Origin: Streptomyces sp. S4.7
Lineage (GTDB): Bacteria > Actinomycetota > Actinomycetes > Streptomycetales > Streptomycetaceae
NCBI RefSeq assembly: GCF_010384365.1
Contig: NZ_CP048397.1
Location: forward strand, 6,758,001 to 6,822,000
Direction of reading: 5' to 3'
Length of the DNA: 64,000 nucleotides
Translations under genes and position numbers: made by a program
Notes under the pieces: model-generated
What the model saw: the letters and a program-made list of their open reading frames with translations, nothing else
What the model was told of the DNA's origin: nothing
Database searches by the model: none
Shown: positions 44,368-52,447 of the stretch, in pieces
Position numbering within the stretch: position 1 is the first letter of the stretch
Layout of the letters: every line of letters starts with the position of its first letter

Positions 44368-45673
44368 GGTGCTCCCGCCCCGCGAGATCCGTGGCCCCGG
44401 CCCCGGAACTGGCCGCGGTCCCGGCATCAGCACCGGCGTCGGCGCGGCCGTCGGTACCGGTCCCGGTCCCGGCATTGGTCCCGGCATTGGTCCCGGCACC
44501 GGCGGCGGCGCGGCCGTCGGCCCGCGCGCCACGCCGGCGGTCGCCCGCCGGCAGAGCCGCGAGCTGCGCACCGTAGGTGTCCAGGCCCTCCGCGCCGCTC
44601 CCCGGCAGTCCGGTGAGACCCGGCAGCAGATCACCGAAGGCGTTGACCTCGCCGACGGCGAAGCGGCGCCAGCCGGTCGCGGGCAGCAGGTCCACCCCCA
44701 CGCAGTGCGTGCCGGGGAAGCACGCGGCAGCCCGCTCGCAGATCTCCAGCGCGGCGGCCCAGCTCCGGCCGCCCCCGGCCGCTTCGGCCGCCTCCCGCGC
44801 CGCGTTCAGATCGCCGCGGGCCCCGCCGAGATGCAGATTGGTCATGGGCGACGAACTGGTCCGTACGACCGCGTGCGTCGCGCGGCCCGCGACAACCACC
44901 ACCCGCAGATCGGCCGCCCGGCCGTGCTGCGTGGCCTTCGGCAGCCACCGCTCGACGTGCAGCCCGTCCGGGGCCAGCGCGTCGACGATCGCCGCCACCT
45001 CGTGCTCGGTGGTCAGGCGCCGCACCCGCAGCGAGTTGAACAGCCGCCCCGAGGCGTCGCGTTCGACCGATGTCGTCGCCCGCACCCGCCCGGGACCGGC
45101 GGTCTCGACCGCCAGCACCCCGGAAGCCGACGACCCGTGGGCGAGCTTGACGAACGCCCGGCGCATTCCGGGACCGTCCATCAGCGCGCGTACGTCGTCC
45201 CAGCCCCGCACGGCCGGGGCACGGGACCCCGAGGTCGGCGACGGGGGCACGGGCACGTCGGCCAGGTCCAGCACCCCGTGGCACAGCCGCTTGTCGAAGA
45301 GCACCGCCAGATCGTCGGGCTCGTCGAGGAGATCGGCCCCGGCCTCCCGTACAGCGCGGCCCAACTCCCGTACGGCGGAGGTGAACCGCTCGTACCAGAC
45401 GGCCGTGCCCTCCACCCGGGTGGCGTCCTCCGTGCCCCGCAGCAGCCGCTCCACCGCCGCGTCCTCGCCCGGTGACTCGACCCGTACGACCTCACCCGGC
45501 CGGAACTCGGCACGCCCGCCCAGCACATCGAGCCAGGCCACCTCACGGGCCGGCGGCAGGCCCGCCGCCCGGACAGCGTCCTGGAACAGGCCGACACGCC
45601 GGTTGGCCGGGTTGCCGACGACCGCCAGGGCGGGCCCCGGGCGCGGCCCGGAGCTACTCGGAGACGGCGACAT
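44354..45673 (-). CDS. STM4014-type ATP-grasp protein
   Basis: 439 residues. Features of ATP-grasp ligases are seen in order: DEPDDLAVLFDKRLCHGVL (lid region), FVKLAHGSSASGV (ATP-binding loop), RTSSSPMTNLHLGGARGDL and GVDLLPATGWRRFAVGEVN with AFGDLLPG (metal-binding E-x-N). It should form an amide or peptide bond on an unknown acid. The last about 55 residues are a low-complexity Gly/Thr/Ala/Asp tail encoded by 12-bp repeats, absent from the catalytic core. Start ATG 45673 overlaps STM4015 by 20 nt. Confidence 0.8.
   Translation of the reverse strand: MSPSPSSSGPRPGPALAVVGNPANRRVGLFQDAVRAAGLPPAREVAWLDVLGGRAEFRPGEVVRVESPGEDAAVERLLRGTEDATRVEGTAVWYERFTSAVRELGRAVREAGADLLDEPDDLAVLFDKRLCHGVLDLADVPVPPSPTSGSRAPAVRGWDDVRALMDGPGMRRAFVKLAHGSSASGVLAVETAGPGRVRATTSVERDASGRLFNSLRVRRLTTEHEVAAIVDALAPDGLHVERWLPKATQHGRAADLRVVVVAGRATHAVVRTSSSPMTNLHLGGARGDLNAAREAAEAAGGGRSWAAALEICERAAACFPGTHCVGVDLLPATGWRRFAVGEVNAFGDLLPGLTGLPGSGAEGLDTYGAQLAALPAGDRRRGARADGRAAAGAGTNAGTNAGTGTGTDGRADAGADAGTAASSGAGATDLAGREHHARI
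44465..44500. repeat. 12-bp tandem repeat in STM4014 tail
   Basis: Three copies of GGTCCCGGCATT (the third ends ACC) encode NAGT-like units on the minus strand. Flanking sequence shows further related GGTCCC/GGTACC units, consistent with slippage expansion. Confidence 0.8.
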
Positions 45674-46637
45674 AACGCCACTCGTCGTCGTCGGTACCGT
45701 GGCTGTAGTCCATCGCCGACCCCAGCTCCAGCCGCACGCCGTGCGGCCCCAGAGCATCCTCGATCCGCCCGATCCAGGGCTTCGAGACGAAGTGATGCTT
45801 CAGGTCGAGCTTCTTGAGATGGGTGAGCGGCTGGCCGGCGAGGAGCGCCTCGGCCCCCTCGTCGGTGAGCGTGCCCATGGACAGGGCCAGCGAGTGGAGC
45901 CCGGCGACGACCGGCGCCGCGGCCACGGCGCCCGCGATCTCGTCCTGGATCTCGCTGTTCTGGAGCCCCAGATGGCGCAGCAGCGGGAACCGGCCGCCGT
46001 CGAGGAGCGGCGCCAGATCGGCGACGGTCGCGTTGCCGCCGTACTCGTCGACGCCCAGCCACAGCTCCAGATGCTCCAGCGCGGGCAGTTCGCTCGCGCC
46101 GACGGCCCGCACGACGGCCCCCGGCAGCCCGCCCGACTCGAAACGCAGGACCCGCAGCCGGTCGTGCTTCACCGGCCTCAGCCGCATGTCACCGTCCCTG
46201 TACGTGTCGCCGCAGCCCCGCACCCCGAACTCCTCCAGCAGCGGGAACGCCTCGATCGCCGGGGTGATGTCGTTGATCCGCAGCCACGACACCTCGCACT
46301 CCTCGCCGACCACGTCCGCCAGGAACAGCGCGCGCAGGGCGGGGAACCGCGCCGCGTCGGCGACGATCAGCTCCAGGACGGGCCTCAGCTCCGAGTACTC
46401 GCCGATCCACCAGGGGCCGATGACCAGCGCGCGCACACGCTCGGTGTCCACGACATCCGTGAACCGCCGCCACAGCCTGGCGAACGGCCACTCGTCGTCC
46501 CACGCGCAGTCCAGCCGCCATGCGACGGCGTCGGGCTCGGGCAGCGTCCCCGGCGCCGGGGTCTCGTCGTGCGCAAGCGTGAGGACGGGCAGCCCGTGGA
46601 ACTCGTCGATGTGGTCGATCCCGTCCGGGCCCGTCAT
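45654..46637 (-). CDS. STM4015-type leucine-rich-repeat protein A
   Basis: 327 residues. A conserved N-terminal part (VAWRLDCAWDDEWPFARLWR) is followed by LRR-like units, for example ALEHLELWLGVDEYG, LLRHLGLQNSEIQDEIAGAV, LHSLALSMGTLTDEGAEALL and HLKKLDLKHHFVS. Leucine-rich folds of this kind bind proteins or peptides. The second paralog lies directly upstream and the two overlap by 4 nt. The C-terminal DDDEWRYVAVSE is shared with paralog B. Confidence 0.88.
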   Translation of the reverse strand: MTGPDGIDHIDEFHGLPVLTLAHDETPAPGTLPEPDAVAWRLDCAWDDEWPFARLWRRFTDVVDTERVRALVIGPWWIGEYSELRPVLELIVADAARFPALRALFLADVVGEECEVSWLRINDITPAIEAFPLLEEFGVRGCGDTYRDGDMRLRPVKHDRLRVLRFESGGLPGAVVRAVGASELPALEHLELWLGVDEYGGNATVADLAPLLDGGRFPLLRHLGLQNSEIQDEIAGAVAAAPVVAGLHSLALSMGTLTDEGAEALLAGQPLTHLKKLDLKHHFVSKPWIGRIEDALGPHGVRLELGSAMDYSHGTDDDEWRYVAVSE

Positions 46638-47581
46638 TCCGCCACCGCCGTGTAGCGCGACTCGTCGTCCCTCGCGGACTCGCGCTCGGAGAGGTCCACG
46701 ACCACCCCGGCGGGCTCCAGCGTCTCGCGGAGCCGCTTCTCCATCGGCTCGCTCAGATAGTGGTGGTGCAGATCGAGCTTCTTCAGGTGCGTGAGCGGCT
46801 GCCCGCCGAGGAGCGCCTCCGCGCCCTCGTCCCCGAGGGTGCCCATCGACAGGTCGAGCGTCTCCAGGCGGGCCACGACCGGCGCTCCCGCCAGCGCCGC
46901 GGCTATCTCGTCCTGGATCTCGCTGTTCCGCAGGGCCAGCGACTTCAGCGCGGGCAGCCGGGCCCCGGTGAGGAACGGATCCAGGTCCGCCACGATCGTG
47001 TTCGCCCCGTACCAGGAAACCCCCAGCCAGATGTCCAGGCGTTCGAGCGACGGCAGTTCGGCCGCACCGATGTCACGCACCACCCCGGCGTCCAGACCGC
47101 CCGTCTCGACGGTCAGCGAGCGTAGCCCGTCGTGCTTGATGCCCGCCATGTCCAGCCCCTGGCCGCCGCGCACTCCGAACGAGTGGAGCTGCGGGAAGGC
47201 GTTGATCAGCGGGCCCATCGCCGCCTGGTTGATCCAGGAGATCTCGCACTCCTCGTAGGTGATGTCACCGACGAACAGCGCCCGCAGCGAGGGAAGCCGG
47301 TCGCTCGCCGCGATGAGGGCGGCTGTCAGCTCGTCCGGCGCGGTCTCGTACGCCTCGCTCCAGGCGCCCACGATCAGCGCGCGGACCCGGGTGGGGTCGA
47401 CGGCGGCGAGGAAGCGGGCGAACGCCTCCTCCCACTCCTCCTCGCTGTCGTACGCGTCGACGCCGACACGCCAGGCCACCGACCCCGCGTCGGGGAGCTC
47501 CGCCTTCGGTTCGGCTTCGGCGTCGGGGAAGTCGAACGCGGGCAGGCCGTCCAACTCCTGCAGGTGGTTCGAAACGGTCAT
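46634..47581 (-). CDS. STM4015-type leucine-rich-repeat protein B
   Basis: 315 residues, paralog of the next gene with the same order: VAWRVGVDAYDSEEEWEEAF, SLERLDIWLGVSWYGAN, LKSLALRNSEIQDEIAAALA, ETLDLSMGTLGDEGAEALL and HLKKLDLHHHYLSE. First gene of the operon. GGAG lies 8 nt before ATG 47581, and a PafBC-like promoter lies about 55-80 nt upstream. The paralogs are clearly diverged, so both seem to be kept by selection. Confidence 0.88.
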   Translation of the reverse strand: MTVSNHLQELDGLPAFDFPDAEAEPKAELPDAGSVAWRVGVDAYDSEEEWEEAFARFLAAVDPTRVRALIVGAWSEAYETAPDELTAALIAASDRLPSLRALFVGDITYEECEISWINQAAMGPLINAFPQLHSFGVRGGQGLDMAGIKHDGLRSLTVETGGLDAGVVRDIGAAELPSLERLDIWLGVSWYGANTIVADLDPFLTGARLPALKSLALRNSEIQDEIAAALAGAPVVARLETLDLSMGTLGDEGAEALLGGQPLTHLKKLDLHHHYLSEPMEKRLRETLEPAGVVVDLSERESARDDESRYTAVAE

Positions 47582-47635
47582 GGCGATTGCTCCAGACACC
47601 GGGCGTCGGCGTTGATCGGGTTGATGCTGGGAGAA

Positions 47636-47658
47636 GTTGTAACAGGCCCCACTGACAA
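47636..47658 (-). promoter_or_regulatory. PafBC/RecA-NDp-like promoter for the STM4015-STM4011 operon
   Basis: On the minus strand TTGTCAGTG (47658-47650), 8 nt, then TACAAC (47641-47636). This is an exact match to the -35-type part of the mycobacterial DNA-damage promoter TTGTCRGTG-N8-TANNNT, with a mismatch only at the last -10 base. Start codon of the first gene is 55 nt downstream. Confidence 0.65.
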
Positions 47659-47680
47659 CTCCGTTCCGGGGCGGGGCCCG

Positions 47681-47703
47681 TTGTCGGACCCACCGTCTAG
47701 CGT
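47681..47703 (+). promoter_or_regulatory. PafBC/RecA-NDp-like promoter for the 109-aa gene
   Basis: TTGTCGGAC (47681-47689), 8 nt, then TAGCGT (47698-47703). Seven of nine bases of the TTGTCRGTG box match and the TANNNT -10 is exact. The ATG of the next gene is at 47750. Confidence 0.6.
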
Positions 47704-47749
47704 CGTTCACAGGTCGGCGCACTCGGCGCCGCCGATCGAGGGGAGAGCC

Positions 47750-48079
47750 ATGTACCGGCAGGGAGACGTGCTCATCGTGCCCGTCGCTGAGGAGAGCGTG
47801 CCGTCCGGCATCACCGAGGCGCGGAGCGAGCCGAGGGACGCGCGGGGCCGCCTCGTCCTGGCACTGGGCGAGGTCACGGGACACGCCCACGCGGTGACGG
47901 GCCCCGGCATGCTCGTCCGCGAGACCGGAGGTGAGTTCGGGCCGATGCTGCTCCATCTGCCCGAGGGCGGCCGGGTGGTGCACGAGGAGCACGCGATGAT
48001 TTCGCTGCCCAAGGGGTGGTTCCGCGTGGTGCGCCAGCGCGAGTACCTGCCGGGCGCGGTGCGCGTGGTCGCCGACTGA
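47750..48079 (+). CDS. 109-aa conserved hypothetical protein
   Basis: 109 residues beginning MYRQGDVLIVPV and containing EVTGHAHAVTGPGMLV, HLPEGGRVVHEEHAMISLPKG and RVVRQREYLPGAV. The His-rich core and beta-rich pattern suggest a small barrel that might bind metal or nucleotide, but no named family is recognised with confidence. GAGGGGAG precedes ATG 47750. Divergent from the STM4015 operon and probably co-regulated with it. Confidence 0.85.
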   Translation: MYRQGDVLIVPVAEESVPSGITEARSEPRDARGRLVLALGEVTGHAHAVTGPGMLVRETGGEFGPMLLHLPEGGRVVHEEHAMISLPKGWFRVVRQREYLPGAVRVVAD

Positions 48080-48120
48080 GGACGGACGGGGGAACACGGC
48101 GAACAGCACGGCGCAAGCGC

Positions 48121-48174
48121 AGAGCAGTGCACGGCAGGGCAGAGCAGTGCACGGCAGGGCAGAGCAGTGCACGG
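48121..48174. repeat. 20-bp perfect tandem repeat
   Basis: 2.7 exact copies of AGAGCAGTGCACGGCAGGGC (48121-48140, 48141-48160, partial 48161-48174) in the gap between the 109-aa gene and the DUF6745 gene. Each contains GTGCAC. Copy number may vary between strains. Confidence 0.9.
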
Positions 48175-48208
48175 GACGACAGTGACAACAGGGGACGGGG
48201 CTTCAGAC

Positions 48209-49210
48209 ATGCAGCAGCTGGAAAAGTGGCGGGGCGTAGCGGCGGCGACAGGGGCGGCCGTCCGGCCGGCGGCCGAGGCGGGGATACGGCTCGCCTACCG
48301 CACGGCAGGACTGGCCGAGCCGGAGCGGATCGTCTGGGCGGACTCACCGCTCGCCGGACTGACCACCGTCCGGTCCCTCACGGACCAGGGCAGATCGGTC
48401 CGTGACGAGGTGCGCACCAAGCCGTGGGCCGAGGAACGGCGGCGTATCCACGACGAGTTGGGCCCGGCCGGCTGGGCCGAGTGGTGGGGCGCCACCGGCG
48501 CCAGGCTGTGGGACACCACCCGCGCGCTCGCCGAGCGGATCCGCTCCGGCATCACCGACGCGCCCACGACGGACCCGGCGGATCTGCCCGGGACACGTCA
48601 GCTGCTGCTCGACGCGGTCCTCGGCCAGCACGACGCCGCGTGGCTCGCCGCGTTCGACGGCCGGGGCGAGCGCCTGGCGGGGCTCGCCGAGGTGGCGGCC
48701 CACGCCGGCTGGTGGTGGCCGTACGAGAAGGTGACGGTGGTCTGTGAACGCCCGGTGGAGCTGCACCGCGACGAGGCGGGACGGCTCGACCGCGGCGACG
48801 GCCCGGCCCTGGCGTACCCGGACGGCTTCGCCCTCTACGCGTGGCGCGGTATGCCGGTCCCGGCCGACTTCCTCGCCGAGCTCACCACGCTCGACCCCAC
48901 ACGGATCCGGACCGAGGAGAACGCGGAACTGCGCCGCGTGATGCTGGAGCACTACGGCTACGACCGTTATCTCGCCGAATCCGGCGCCGAGCCGATCGGC
49001 AAGGACGAGACCGGAATCCTGTGGCGGATAGCGCTCGACGACGACGAGGACGTCGTGATGGTCGAGGTCGTCAACTCCACCCCGGAACCCGACGGTACGA
49101 GCCGCACCTACTGGCTGCGGGTGCCGCCGAACACCCGCACCGCCAAGGAGGGCGTCGCCTGGACGTTCGGCCTCGACGCCCAGGCGTACGAACCGCTCAG
49201 GCAGACCTGA
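48209..49210 (+). CDS. DUF6745-type protein
   Basis: 333 residues. ATG 48209 follows GGGG by 8 nt; in-frame GTG 48167 lies within the tandem repeat and is less likely. Trp-rich and acidic; conserved segments are LLDAVLGQHDAAWLAAFD, MLEHYGYDRYLAESGAEPIG and YWLRVPPNTRTAKEGVAW, typical of DUF6745. No catalytic motif seen. It probably forms a transcription unit with the 109-aa gene. Its 3' end overlaps the convergent pfkB-type gene by 14 nt. Confidence 0.85.
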   Translation: MQQLEKWRGVAAATGAAVRPAAEAGIRLAYRTAGLAEPERIVWADSPLAGLTTVRSLTDQGRSVRDEVRTKPWAEERRRIHDELGPAGWAEWWGATGARLWDTTRALAERIRSGITDAPTTDPADLPGTRQLLLDAVLGQHDAAWLAAFDGRGERLAGLAEVAAHAGWWWPYEKVTVVCERPVELHRDEAGRLDRGDGPALAYPDGFALYAWRGMPVPADFLAELTTLDPTRIRTEENAELRRVMLEHYGYDRYLAESGAEPIGKDETGILWRIALDDDEDVVMVEVVNSTPEPDGTSRTYWLRVPPNTRTAKEGVAWTFGLDAQAYEPLRQT

Positions 49211-50174
49211 CGGGACGGACCCCCGACAGCAGCGCCTCGGAGGTGATCAGTGACGAACTGCCCTCCACCGTGCACGCGTAGGCGCCCGCGACCGCGCCGA
49301 GGCGTGCGCAGTCGTCCAGGTCCCGCCCGGCCAACTGGCCGTAGAGAAAGCCGGAGGCGTACGCGTCGCCCGCGCCGTTGGAGTCCACCACCGGTGCGGG
49401 CGGGACGGTCGCCGGGATCGGCCGGGGCGTGCGGCTGCCCTCGCGGGTCAGCAGATACGACCCGCCGGCTCCCGCGGTGGCCACCACCGCCTGCGCCCTG
49501 CCCTCACGCAGGATCTCCCGCATCACCGGCGCTATGCGCTCACGCGCACCGGCGGCGCTGAGGAAGACGAGATCCGCGCGGTAGGCGAACTCCCGGTGAT
49601 AGGCGTCCACCCCGTCCCAGTCGTGCAGGTCGGTCGAGACCGGGACCCCCTGCTCGACGATGTCGTCCAGCAGGAAACGGGTGAAGTTCGTCAGCGAGAC
49701 ATGGACGCGGCGGGCCCGCCGGAGGTGCGGCAGGTAGAACTCGCGCGGCATCCGCAGGTCTTCCGGATCGCGCCCGTCGTAGAAGGACATCCTGCGGCCC
49801 GTCTTCTCGACGAGATTGACCGCGCGGCGCGTGCCCGCGGGCGAGATCAGCCCTTCGAAGTCGACCCCGCCCTTCGCGAGGTGCTCGCGGACCTGACCAC
49901 CCGTCCAGTCGTCACCGATGAAGTCGAGGAATTTGACGTTCAGTCCGAGGGCCTGACAGCCCAGGGCCACATTGCCGCCGGTCTGCCCCGGCCATTCACG
50001 GATCGGCCCGACACCGATCGCGTCGGCGAGCGGGACGGGAAGCGAGTCGACACGGACCACGGTGTCAACGCCGCTGCCGCCGACGACCAGCACGTCGAGG
50101 TCCGGCTCGGCTTCCGGACCGGCCCCCGACCCATCGTGCTCGACGTCCGGGTGTTCGGTCTGCTGCTGCGCCAC
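49197..50174 (-). CDS. PfkB-family carbohydrate/nucleoside kinase
   Basis: 325 residues. The N-terminal WPGQTGGNVALGCQALG and the C-terminal DSNGAGDAYASGFLYG (GAGD anion-hole motif) are PfkB features. It phosphorylates a sugar or nucleoside. GTG 50174 is preferred (AAGG 8 nt upstream); GTG 50183 is an alternative. It follows a TetR gene on the same strand. Confidence 0.88.
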   Translation of the reverse strand: MAQQQTEHPDVEHDGSGAGPEAEPDLDVLVVGGSGVDTVVRVDSLPVPLADAIGVGPIREWPGQTGGNVALGCQALGLNVKFLDFIGDDWTGGQVREHLAKGGVDFEGLISPAGTRRAVNLVEKTGRRMSFYDGRDPEDLRMPREFYLPHLRRARRVHVSLTNFTRFLLDDIVEQGVPVSTDLHDWDGVDAYHREFAYRADLVFLSAAGARERIAPVMREILREGRAQAVVATAGAGGSYLLTREGSRTPRPIPATVPPAPVVDSNGAGDAYASGFLYGQLAGRDLDDCARLGAVAGAYACTVEGSSSLITSEALLSGVRPVRSA

Positions 50175-50270
50175 AGTCTCCACCTTCGTTCCGGATTCCG
50201 GATGTCCGCCACAGTACGGCCGTGGTGGCTCCGGCGGGCGGGGCGGGTGTCCGTCATCCGGCGGGGCAGG

Positions 50271-50894
50271 TCACGACGGGCCGCCGGCGGTGAGGACCGC
50301 CCGGTCGACGCCCAGTTCACGTGCGAGCGCCTCGTCCGACCACTCCAGCAGGGTGGTGCGGGTCAGCGATCCCGCGTAGGACGTCATCTGCACCGCGAGG
50401 CCGTCCAGCAGCGCGGTCAGCCGCCAGGCCGTCGCCACCGGGTCCGCACAGCGGAACTCCCCGGCATCGACGCCCTCGGTGATGACGGCGGCGAGGGCCG
50501 ACTTCCACTGCTGGTCGAGTTCGCTCGCCACCTCGTGCAGCGCGGGCTCGCGCGGCGCCGCCGCCCATCCCTCGATCCACAGCCGCCATCCCTTGGCCTC
50601 GCCGGTCGGCGTGTACCAGCGGGTCGCGGCGTGGAGCCTGCGCAGCACGCTGGTACGGCGGCCGAGCAACTCCCGCAACTGCGCCAGGTCTTCCTCCGCG
50701 GCGTACCGGAAGGCGGCGGCGAGAAGCTTCTCCTTCGTGGAGAAGTGGTACAGCACCAGGGCGTTGCTCACCCCGAGGACGGCGGCGACATCCGCGATGC
50801 GCACGGCCGCCACCCCCCGTGTCTGTATCTGCTCGATCGCGGCGCGCAGCAGGTCCTCGCGTCGCTCCTCCACACTCAGCCTTACTCTCGCCAC
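50271..50894 (-). CDS. TetR/AcrR-family regulator (BetI-like)
   Basis: 207 residues. HTH in RREDLLRAAIEQIQTRG and IADVAAVLGVSNALVLYHFSTKEKL; the C-terminal domain fits the BetI-type fold. GTG 50894. It lies between an amino-acid dehydrogenase and a PfkB kinase, all on the minus strand, and may control either. No clear palindrome was found at its own start. Confidence 0.88.
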   Translation of the reverse strand: MARVRLSVEERREDLLRAAIEQIQTRGVAAVRIADVAAVLGVSNALVLYHFSTKEKLLAAAFRYAAEEDLAQLRELLGRRTSVLRRLHAATRWYTPTGEAKGWRLWIEGWAAAPREPALHEVASELDQQWKSALAAVITEGVDAGEFRCADPVATAWRLTALLDGLAVQMTSYAGSLTRTTLLEWSDEALARELGVDRAVLTAGGPS

Positions 50895-50966
50895 AACTGA
50901 ACCCTAACCCCAGCCGGTTGACAGAAACCGCGGGCCTGTACACCGGCCGCCGCCGGTACCGGCCGG

Positions 50967-52148
50967 TCAGCGGTAGTGGCCGAACCGCTCGGCGATCAGG
51001 GCCAGTCGGTCTGCGGCGATCGCGTGCGCCGCGGTCCTGGGGGTCGTCCCTCCGGCCTCCGCACGCGCCAGCGTCAGCTCCGTCAGCGCGCGCGTGGAGC
51101 GGCGCGTATGGGTGAAGGCCTCGTCCGCGTCGGCACCGATGTCGCCGAAGAGGGTCCACCACCACCAGGCGTTCGTGCCGGAGTTGACGACGACGTCCGG
51201 CAGCACCGTGATCCCACGAGCCGCCAGCAGCTCCTCCGCCTGGGCCAGGACGGGCATGTTCGCCGCCTCGACGATCCAACGGGCCGTGATCAGCGCCTGG
51301 TTGGTGGCGTCGATCGCGTACGAGACGGCAGCCGGCACCAGGATCTCGGCGTCCGCCGACAGCCAGGCGTCACCCGGCAGTTCCCGGTCGCCGGGCCGCA
51401 GCACCGCGCGGTCCACGGTCCCGAACGGGTCACGCGCGGCCAGCAGCGACTCGACGTCCAGGCCGTCCGGACAGGCGATGGTCCCCTTGACGTCCGCCAC
51501 GGCCACGATCTTGAGCCCGGCCCGCGACAGGAACCGCGCGGTCGCCCCGCCCATCGTCCCCAGTCCCTGTACGGAGACCCGTGTCCCGTCGTGCGGCACC
51601 CCCGCCCGGTCGAGCGCGGTGAGCGCGGACTCGGCGACGCCACAGCCCCCGGCGAGTTCGTCGAGGCCGATGCCGTCGACGTCCACCGCGAAGGCGTCGG
51701 CGAGACGCCGGCGCGCCGCCCGCTCGTCGTCCAGGAGCGGATGGATCGCCTGAACGGTCGAGACGAGCCCCGCCTCGGCGGCGGCCCTGTCGATCAGGTC
51801 CTGGGTCAGTCCCAGGTCCTCGCCCGTGGTCCAGACGGTCTCGATGTACGGCCGGACGGCGCGCAGGTAGCGGACGAGGACGCCGTACGCCGCCGGGTCC
51901 CGTGGATCGCAGTCGATACCGCCCTTGGCCCCGCCGAGCGGGATGTAGCGCACCGACGGGTCGGCGTCGTAGTGCAGGGCCTCTTTCATGGTCATGCCGC
52001 GGGCGAGCCCGGTCACCTCGTCCAAAGAGCAGCCGGCGCGCATCCGGAGTCCGCCGCTGGAGACGCCGCGCACGAGCCGGTCGACGACCAGGTACCCCTT
52101 GCGGCCGGTCACGTCGTCGCTCCAGGTCAGCGATATCAGGGGGGACAT
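50967..52148 (-). CDS. Glu/Leu/Phe/Val dehydrogenase
   Basis: 393 residues. YIPLGGAKGGIDCDP is the substrate/catalytic-Lys loop; VQGLGTMGGATARFLSRAG is the NAD(P) Rossmann motif; VVVNSGTNAWWWWTLFGD replaces the usual NAGG segment. It deaminates an amino acid oxidatively, possibly valine or leucine. GGAGG lies 6 nt before ATG 52148. Confidence 0.88.
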   Translation of the reverse strand: MSPLISLTWSDDVTGRKGYLVVDRLVRGVSSGGLRMRAGCSLDEVTGLARGMTMKEALHYDADPSVRYIPLGGAKGGIDCDPRDPAAYGVLVRYLRAVRPYIETVWTTGEDLGLTQDLIDRAAAEAGLVSTVQAIHPLLDDERAARRRLADAFAVDVDGIGLDELAGGCGVAESALTALDRAGVPHDGTRVSVQGLGTMGGATARFLSRAGLKIVAVADVKGTIACPDGLDVESLLAARDPFGTVDRAVLRPGDRELPGDAWLSADAEILVPAAVSYAIDATNQALITARWIVEAANMPVLAQAEELLAARGITVLPDVVVNSGTNAWWWWTLFGDIGADADEAFTHTRRSTRALTELTLARAEAGGTTPRTAAHAIAADRLALIAERFGHYR

Positions 52149-52447
52149 TGGTGCCTCCAGGCACGACGGCAGACCATGGGGGAGCTGCAACTGAATGGAT
52201 GGTCAGTGTCGGGAGCCCGGTGTGTGGCTGTCAAAGAGATCGCGGGCGCCGGGCGGGCCGGGGGTCGCTGCCGGGCGCTTGTCCGGCGGTGACCGGGTGG
52301 CCGGATTTCATCGGTCGGTGACCGCGCGGGGGAATCCACGAGATCGTCCGGACGTTGCATCAGCGTGCCCCGGACGGCACAACCGGCGTGGCACTCCGGT
52401 CCGATAAACCGCCCATAATGGGATGAACCGAACCTTCAGGAGATGCA

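Noticed and set aside
47581..49210. Toxin-antitoxin or phage defence pair from the 109-aa and DUF6745 genes
   Set aside because: No toxin fold or nuclease motif is visible, and size and order do not match known pairs; function is left open.
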